Of a stretch of 64,000 bases of DNA, positions 60,225 to 64,000 are shown piece by piece. Position 1 is the first letter of the stretch. Each line of letters opens with the position of its first letter. The DNA is taken from positions 62,001 through 126,000 of the forward strand of contig QFPW01000001.1 in the NCBI GenBank assembly GCA_003241785.1, in the 5' to 3' direction. Source of the DNA: Rhodovulum sulfidophilum. GTDB lineage: Bacteria; Pseudomonadota; Alphaproteobacteria; Rhodobacterales; Rhodobacteraceae. The notes under the pieces were generated by a model. The model ran no database searches. It was not told the DNA's origin and was given only the letters and a program-made list of their open reading frames with translations. Both the position numbers and the translations under genes were made by a program.

Positions 60225-61417
60225 GCGACCACGAGGCGCCTTCGGTGCGAGCCACGGTCGCGGCCTCCCCCGCTTCCGGCGCCTATCGCGCCGAGCGCGG
60301 ACGCCCGGTCGCGGCCAACCTCGGCTGGCCCGCGCGGCGCGGGCGCCGGCGCCGGCCGGAGGTGGCGATCCTGGTCGATCCGCGCTTTCCCGGCGGCACC
60401 GCCGCCGCGGTCGCGGCCGAGATCGCCGCCCTCGCCCCGCATGTCGATCTCGAGGTGCACGCGTTGCGCGGCCGCATGCTCGACGGGCGCGAGGACGGCC
60501 CGGCGCTGCGCGCGGCGCTCGCGGACGCCGGGCTCGCGCTGGTCGAGAACGCGCGCGCGGTCCGGGCCGAGGCGATCGTCCTGCACAATCCCTCCTGCCT
60601 CAAGCGCGACGCCGCGCTCGACATCCGGCTGAGCGCGGCGCGGCTCTATGTGGTGACGCACGAGAATTTCCTGCGCCCCGGCGGGGCCGAGGGATTCGAC
60701 GTCGGCCACTGCCTCGGCCTCATCGACGCGGCGCGTGCCTGCGGCGTGCCCGCGCTGGCGCCGATCTCGCCCGCCAACCGCGCGGGCGTTCTCGCCTGGA
60801 CCGCCGCGCATGGCGGAGCCTGGCCAGTGGCTCCGGGCGACTGGTTCAACATCCTCGACCTGCCGCTCGCGCCGCCCAACCCGGCGCCGCGCGATCGCCG
60901 CGGCCGGCATTCGCGGCCGGGCTTCGAGAAATTCCCGCCGCTCGCCCGGCTGGCGCGGCAGTTCCCCGCCCATGCCGAAAGCTGCGCCATCCTCGGCGCC
61001 GACGGGCTGATGCTGGAGGGCGAGACGCCGCCCCGGCACTGGCGGCTCTACCGGTTCAACGAGATCGAGCCGGCGCGCTTCCTCGCCGGGATCGACTTCT
61101 TCGTCTATTTCACCAACCCGCTCTGGCAGGAGAGCTTCGGCCGCGTGATCGCCGAGGCGATCGCCGCCGGCAAGGTCGTGATCACCGACCCCGCCACCGC
61201 CGAGGTCTTCGGCGACGCGGTGATCGCCGATCCCGAGGAGGGCCGCGGCGACAACCTCGACCGGGTGATCGCGGGCTTCGTCGCCGATCCCGCGCGCTAC
61301 CAGCGCTTCGTCCGGTCCGCGCAGGCCAGCCTCGCGCGGTTCCGGCCGGAAGCCTTCGCGCGCCGCTTTCTCGCGCGCCTCGACGCCGAATCCGAGGTGG
61401 CCGATGCTCTGCTGTGA
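60221..61417 (+). CDS. Glycosyltransferase, GT-B fold (family GT4-like)
   Basis: This 398-residue protein starts with TTG at 60221, overlapping the previous stop (TTGA), a coupling sign. The N-terminal Rossmann half (PEVAILVDPRFPGGTAAAVA; THENFLRPGGAEGFDVGHC) and the C-terminal donor half with WQESFGRVIAEAIAAGKVVI / TDPATAEVFGDAVI have the E-x7-E layout of retaining GT4 enzymes. The donor and acceptor are unknown. The next gene overlaps its end by 14 bp. Confidence 0.8.
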   Translation: MSDHEAPSVRATVAASPASGAYRAERGRPVAANLGWPARRGRRRRPEVAILVDPRFPGGTAAAVAAEIAALAPHVDLEVHALRGRMLDGREDGPALRAALADAGLALVENARAVRAEAIVLHNPSCLKRDAALDIRLSAARLYVVTHENFLRPGGAEGFDVGHCLGLIDAARACGVPALAPISPANRAGVLAWTAAHGGAWPVAPGDWFNILDLPLAPPNPAPRDRRGRHSRPGFEKFPPLARLARQFPAHAESCAILGADGLMLEGETPPRHWRLYRFNEIEPARFLAGIDFFVYFTNPLWQESFGRVIAEAIAAGKVVITDPATAEVFGDAVIADPEEGRGDNLDRVIAGFVADPARYQRFVRSAQASLARFRPEAFARRFLARLDAESEVADALL

Positions 61418-63494
61418 GACGGTCGGCGCGGGACCGCGCGACTTCGAGGAGCTCGCGGTCCTGGTGAGCCAGCTCGCCGGGACCGGGATCGACGCGCGGA
61501 TCCAGGCGCGGTCGGTGCCCCCGGGGCTCGGCCGCAACGCCCAGTTCGATCTCGCGCCCTATCTGACCGACGCGCCGCTCGGCCCGTCGGATGGGTTGCT
61601 CGTGACCGCCGCGCATCGCGCGACCGAGACGCGGCTCGCGCGGCTGCGCCGCTTCGCGGGCGACGAGGGCCGCGCGGCGGTCGCCTGCGGCGTGTTCCGC
61701 GACCGGCAGTCCGAGCTCGCGGCGCAGGCGCGGCTCGGCTACGTGCTCGGCCGGGAGCCCGAGCTCCTCAACCTCGCCGATCCGCGCGATCCGGGCTTCG
61801 AGGCCGGCTGCCCGGTGATCGGCGTGGCGCCGCGACCCGATCCGGGAAGCCCGCGCTGGCCGCGGCTGCTGGTCGCCGAGCCCGATCTCGACGACCCGGC
61901 CGAGGCGGCCGCGCTGCTCGACCTCGCGCTGGGGCGCGGCTTCGAGGTCGCGATCCTGACCGATGGCAAGAGCAAGCAGGCCTGGCGCGCGGCGCGCGGC
62001 GCGGCGCTCAAGGTCTACCAGTTCGGCGAGGCGCTGCCGCTCGACCTCGCCGCGCGCGCGGATATCTGCGTGCTGCGCGGGGCGCCGAACGGCAACTATC
62101 GCCTGCGCTGCCTGATCGCGAATCTCGCCGCCGCCGGCCGCGTGCTCGTCGACGCGACCGAGGACCACGCCCTCGCGGCGCTCGATCCCGGCTTCATCCG
62201 GGCGCCGCTCCGCATTCCCGCGCTGCGCAACTTCCTCGTCGAGGCGGTGCTGCCCCGCCGCGCCGAGATCGGCGCCGCCTTCCGCGACGCGCGCGCCCCC
62301 GGCGCGGCCGATCCCGGCCGGCTGCTCGCGGCGCTCGGCGCCCGGCCGCGTCCCCCGGCGAAGGCCGCGCCGGTCACCGTCTTCATGCCGACGAACGGCG
62401 TCGGCCTCGGCCACGCCCAGCGCTGCGGGCTGATCGCCTCCGAGATGACGGGCCCGCCGCCGGTCTTCGCCGCCTTCCCGAGCTGCATGCGTCTCGTGAA
62501 GAGCTACGGCTTCGACGTGATGCCGCTGATCGGCCGCAGCGCGCAGCACGCCCAGGCGCATGAGAACGACCTCGCGAACTATCTCCGGCTGCGCGGCCTG
62601 ACCGGGGGCGGCGGCGCGCTGGTGTTCGACGGCGGCTATGTGTTCGACTCGGTCTACCGCGCCATCCTGGAGCGGCGGCTGCGCGGCGTCTGGATCCGCC
62701 GCGGTCTCTGGCAGCGGGGCCAGGACAATTCGATCGCGCTCGACCGCGAGAAGGTCTTCGGCCGGGTGATCGTGCCGAGCGAGGCCTTCGAGGAGCTGAA
62801 CGCCGCCTATTCCGAGGGCGACCACGTGCGCGAGGTCGGGCCGATCGTGCGACCGCGCCCGCTCGCGGCCGAGGCGCGCGCGGCGCTGCGCGCGCGGCTC
62901 GCGGAACGCTTCGGCCAGCCCTTCGACCGGCTCGTGGTCTCGCTGCTCGGGGGTGGGGTGGCGGCGGATCGCGGCGCGCAGATCCAGGCGATCTGCGGCA
63001 TGATGGAGCGCCGGTCGGACACGCTGCACCTGATCGTGGTCTGGCCGACCGCGACGGTCCAGCCGGTCTGGTTCAACTGGCCCCGCTCGCGCGTCGTGCG
63101 CACGCACCGCGCCGGGGTGATCGCCGCCGCCGCCGACCTCTGCCTCAGCGCCGCCGGCTACAACTCGTTCCACGAGGCGCTCTACAACCAGGTGCCGACG
63201 ATCTTCATCCCGCAGACCGCCGCCTTCATGGACGACCAGCGGGCGCGCGCCATCGCCGCCCGCGACCGCGGCGTCGCGGGCATGGTCGAGGCCCAGGCGC
63301 TGATGACGCTCGACCGCGAGATCGGCCGGGTGCTCGACGAGGGGCTCGGCGAAACCTTCCGCGCCCGGCTCGGGGCGCTCGACCTGCCACCCCCCGGCGC
63401 GGCCGCGGCCGCCCGGCTCATCGAGGAGTTCACGCATGGAGGCGACGCGCTGGACCGCGATCCTGTCGCGGATCGACCCGCGGGACGCGGCTGA
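61404..63494 (+). CDS. Large glycosyltransferase, apparently two GT-B-type parts
   Basis: This 696-residue protein is about twice a normal size. The C-terminal part (from about residue 325) is a full GT-B enzyme of the MurG/UGT kind: FMPTNGVGLGHAQRCGLIAS, LVVSLLGGGVAADRG and SAAGYNSFHEALYNQVPTIF / IPQTAAFMDDQRARA at the nucleotide site. The N-terminal 320 residues end in ADICVLRGAPNGNYRLRCLI / ANLAAAGRVLVDAT, which looks like a degraded GT-B half, but I cannot name its family. It lies in an operon between the GT4-like gene and a small unknown gene, overlapping both. A surface polysaccharide or lipid-linked sugar is a possible product (inferred). Confidence 0.72.
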   Translation: MLCCETVGAGPRDFEELAVLVSQLAGTGIDARIQARSVPPGLGRNAQFDLAPYLTDAPLGPSDGLLVTAAHRATETRLARLRRFAGDEGRAAVACGVFRDRQSELAAQARLGYVLGREPELLNLADPRDPGFEAGCPVIGVAPRPDPGSPRWPRLLVAEPDLDDPAEAAALLDLALGRGFEVAILTDGKSKQAWRAARGAALKVYQFGEALPLDLAARADICVLRGAPNGNYRLRCLIANLAAAGRVLVDATEDHALAALDPGFIRAPLRIPALRNFLVEAVLPRRAEIGAAFRDARAPGAADPGRLLAALGARPRPPAKAAPVTVFMPTNGVGLGHAQRCGLIASEMTGPPPVFAAFPSCMRLVKSYGFDVMPLIGRSAQHAQAHENDLANYLRLRGLTGGGGALVFDGGYVFDSVYRAILERRLRGVWIRRGLWQRGQDNSIALDREKVFGRVIVPSEAFEELNAAYSEGDHVREVGPIVRPRPLAAEARAALRARLAERFGQPFDRLVVSLLGGGVAADRGAQIQAICGMMERRSDTLHLIVVWPTATVQPVWFNWPRSRVVRTHRAGVIAAAADLCLSAAGYNSFHEALYNQVPTIFIPQTAAFMDDQRARAIAARDRGVAGMVEAQALMTLDREIGRVLDEGLGETFRARLGALDLPPPGAAAAARLIEEFTHGGDALDRDPVADRPAGRG

Positions 63495-63846
63495 CATCGA
63501 CGATCTCGCGGCCGAGTTCGAGCCGCGCGCCGAGACGCCGGGCCGCGATATCTTCCCCGACTGCGAGGCCTGCCTGATGCCCCGCGCCGCCTTCAAGCGC
63601 GAGGAGGCGGTCGCGATCGGCCTCCGCGTCGCGGCGGAGCCGGCGGACGCGGCCGACCGGGCGATGCGCGTCACCGCCTTCGCGCTGGAGCGGGACGTGG
63701 AGGTCGTGGTCCTTTCCGATTGCGACCGCTCGGGCTTCGAGCGGTTCGGCTTCCGCGTCGAACGCGTGACCGGCGACACCGAGGCGCGGCGCGCGGATTG
63801 CGAGGAACAGATCCGCCGCTTCTGGAGCATCGACCTGCTGCTCTGA
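63436..63846 (+). CDS. Small hypothetical protein at the end of the glycosyltransferase operon
   Basis: This 136-residue protein starts inside the end of the big glycosyltransferase (59-bp overlap in another frame). It has PGRDIFPDCEACLMPRAAFK, a cysteine pair (CEAC), and RVTAFALERDVEVVVLSDCD. The DVEVVVLSDCDRSGFERFGF segment looks like a Rossmann strand-loop. No family was recognised. The overlap and its distinct ending suggest a real gene, co-translated with the glycosyltransferase. Confidence 0.6.
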   Translation: MEATRWTAILSRIDPRDAADIDDLAAEFEPRAETPGRDIFPDCEACLMPRAAFKREEAVAIGLRVAAEPADAADRAMRVTAFALERDVEVVVLSDCDRSGFERFGFRVERVTGDTEARRADCEEQIRRFWSIDLLL

Positions 63847-63849
63847 GCC

Positions 63850-64000
63850 TCAGGCGAGCAGTTCGGCGAGCGCGCGCTCGATCAGCGCGGTCTCCTCGGC
63901 ATAGGCGCCCGGCAGGCCGGCGGCGTGGCCGAAGGGCGAGGCGAGGCGGCGGAGCTCGGCGCCGGGGATCAGCGCAGCCTCCCGCGCGACCTCCTCCGCC
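63850..64000 (-). CDS. Alpha/beta hydrolase, C-terminal end (cut by window edge)
   Basis: Only the last 50 codons are inside the window. They read AALIPGAELRRLASPFGHAA and end in ERALAELLA before the stop. The SPFGHAAGLPG segment fits the catalytic-histidine region of homoserine O-acetyltransferase-like alpha/beta hydrolases. The frame is open to the last base, so the start lies beyond. It is convergent with the glycosyltransferase operon (3 bp from its last gene). Confidence 0.55.
   Translation of the reverse strand, partial: AEEVAREAALIPGAELRRLASPFGHAAGLPGAYAEETALIERALAELLA

Overview
The window is high-GC DNA, tightly packed with genes, and looks like the chromosome of an alphaproteobacterium, most likely Rhodobacterales. 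The evidence is a circularly permuted two-piece tmRNA gene beside an alpha-type SspB, an aa3 oxidase assembly cluster (ctaC-ctaB-ctaG-ctaE-surf1), the order ffh - chorismate mutase - rpsP - rimM - trmD - rplS - rpmE, a phasin, and small ribbon-helix-helix proteins typical of that order. I cannot name a genus from sequence alone. No rRNA, tRNA, prophage, integron or CRISPR array was seen.

Layout. 1-4.2 kb: the 3' end of guaB, a hotdog thioesterase, a DadA-type amino-acid dehydrogenase behind a tandem glycine riboswitch, and divergent tal. 4.2-6.3 kb: the only clearly accessory stretch, with a frameshifted REP-associated transposase between 48-bp direct repeats, a truncated VapC-like PIN toxin, and a low-GC gene of unknown function just downstream of thyX. 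6.3-14 kb: thyX, gloA, a DUF1194 protein, a cupin, ssrA, sspB, chaC, a DUF3775 protein, fumC, a YpfJ-like metallopeptidase and two small genes. 14-19 kb: lysC, ptsP (EI-Ntr), an acetyltransferase and a flavin reductase. 19-28.3 kb: a long minus-strand block with a FAD-linked oxidase, a RimJ-like acetyltransferase, an M16 peptidase, thrC, surf1 and the cta genes. 28.5-39.4 kb: tldD, dprA, topA, a Tat-exported metallo-hydrolase, rnr and zapE. 39.5-47.9 kb: an MltB-like transglycosylase, a D-lactate-type dehydrogenase, an MFS transporter, a VOC protein, a GMC oxidoreductase with its small Tat partner, trhO and a DUF2059 protein. 48-52.6 kb: the SRP and ribosome-maturation operon, closed by a strong terminator. 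52.7-57.8 kb: a D,D-carboxypeptidase with a SPOR-like end, a phasin, clpS, an RsmC-like methyltransferase and dapE. 58-64 kb: a proline/alanine-rich membrane protein, a small exported protein, two overlapping glycosyltransferase genes, a small unknown protein and the end of an alpha/beta hydrolase.

Three themes run through the window. First, protein quality control: tmRNA, SspB and ClpS, with trans-translation and its ClpXP adaptor adjacent. Second, three families of extragenic palindromes (GTAGGGCGGACC-type, GTAGGGTGGGCG-type, and CCGGGC-GACCCGG type) are scattered between genes. In two intact genes and in the broken transposase, the stop codon is the TAG inside the palindrome itself. Third, amino-acid and one-carbon metabolism (glycine-sensing dadA, lysC, thrC, dapE, thyX) is spread among housekeeping operons.

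The best candidates for something not yet described are the glycosyltransferase operon at 59.9-63.8 kb and the orphan low-GC gene at 5550-6293. Starts were chosen by eye from Shine-Dalgarno matches and family lengths. Family calls come from recognised motifs, not from database searches.
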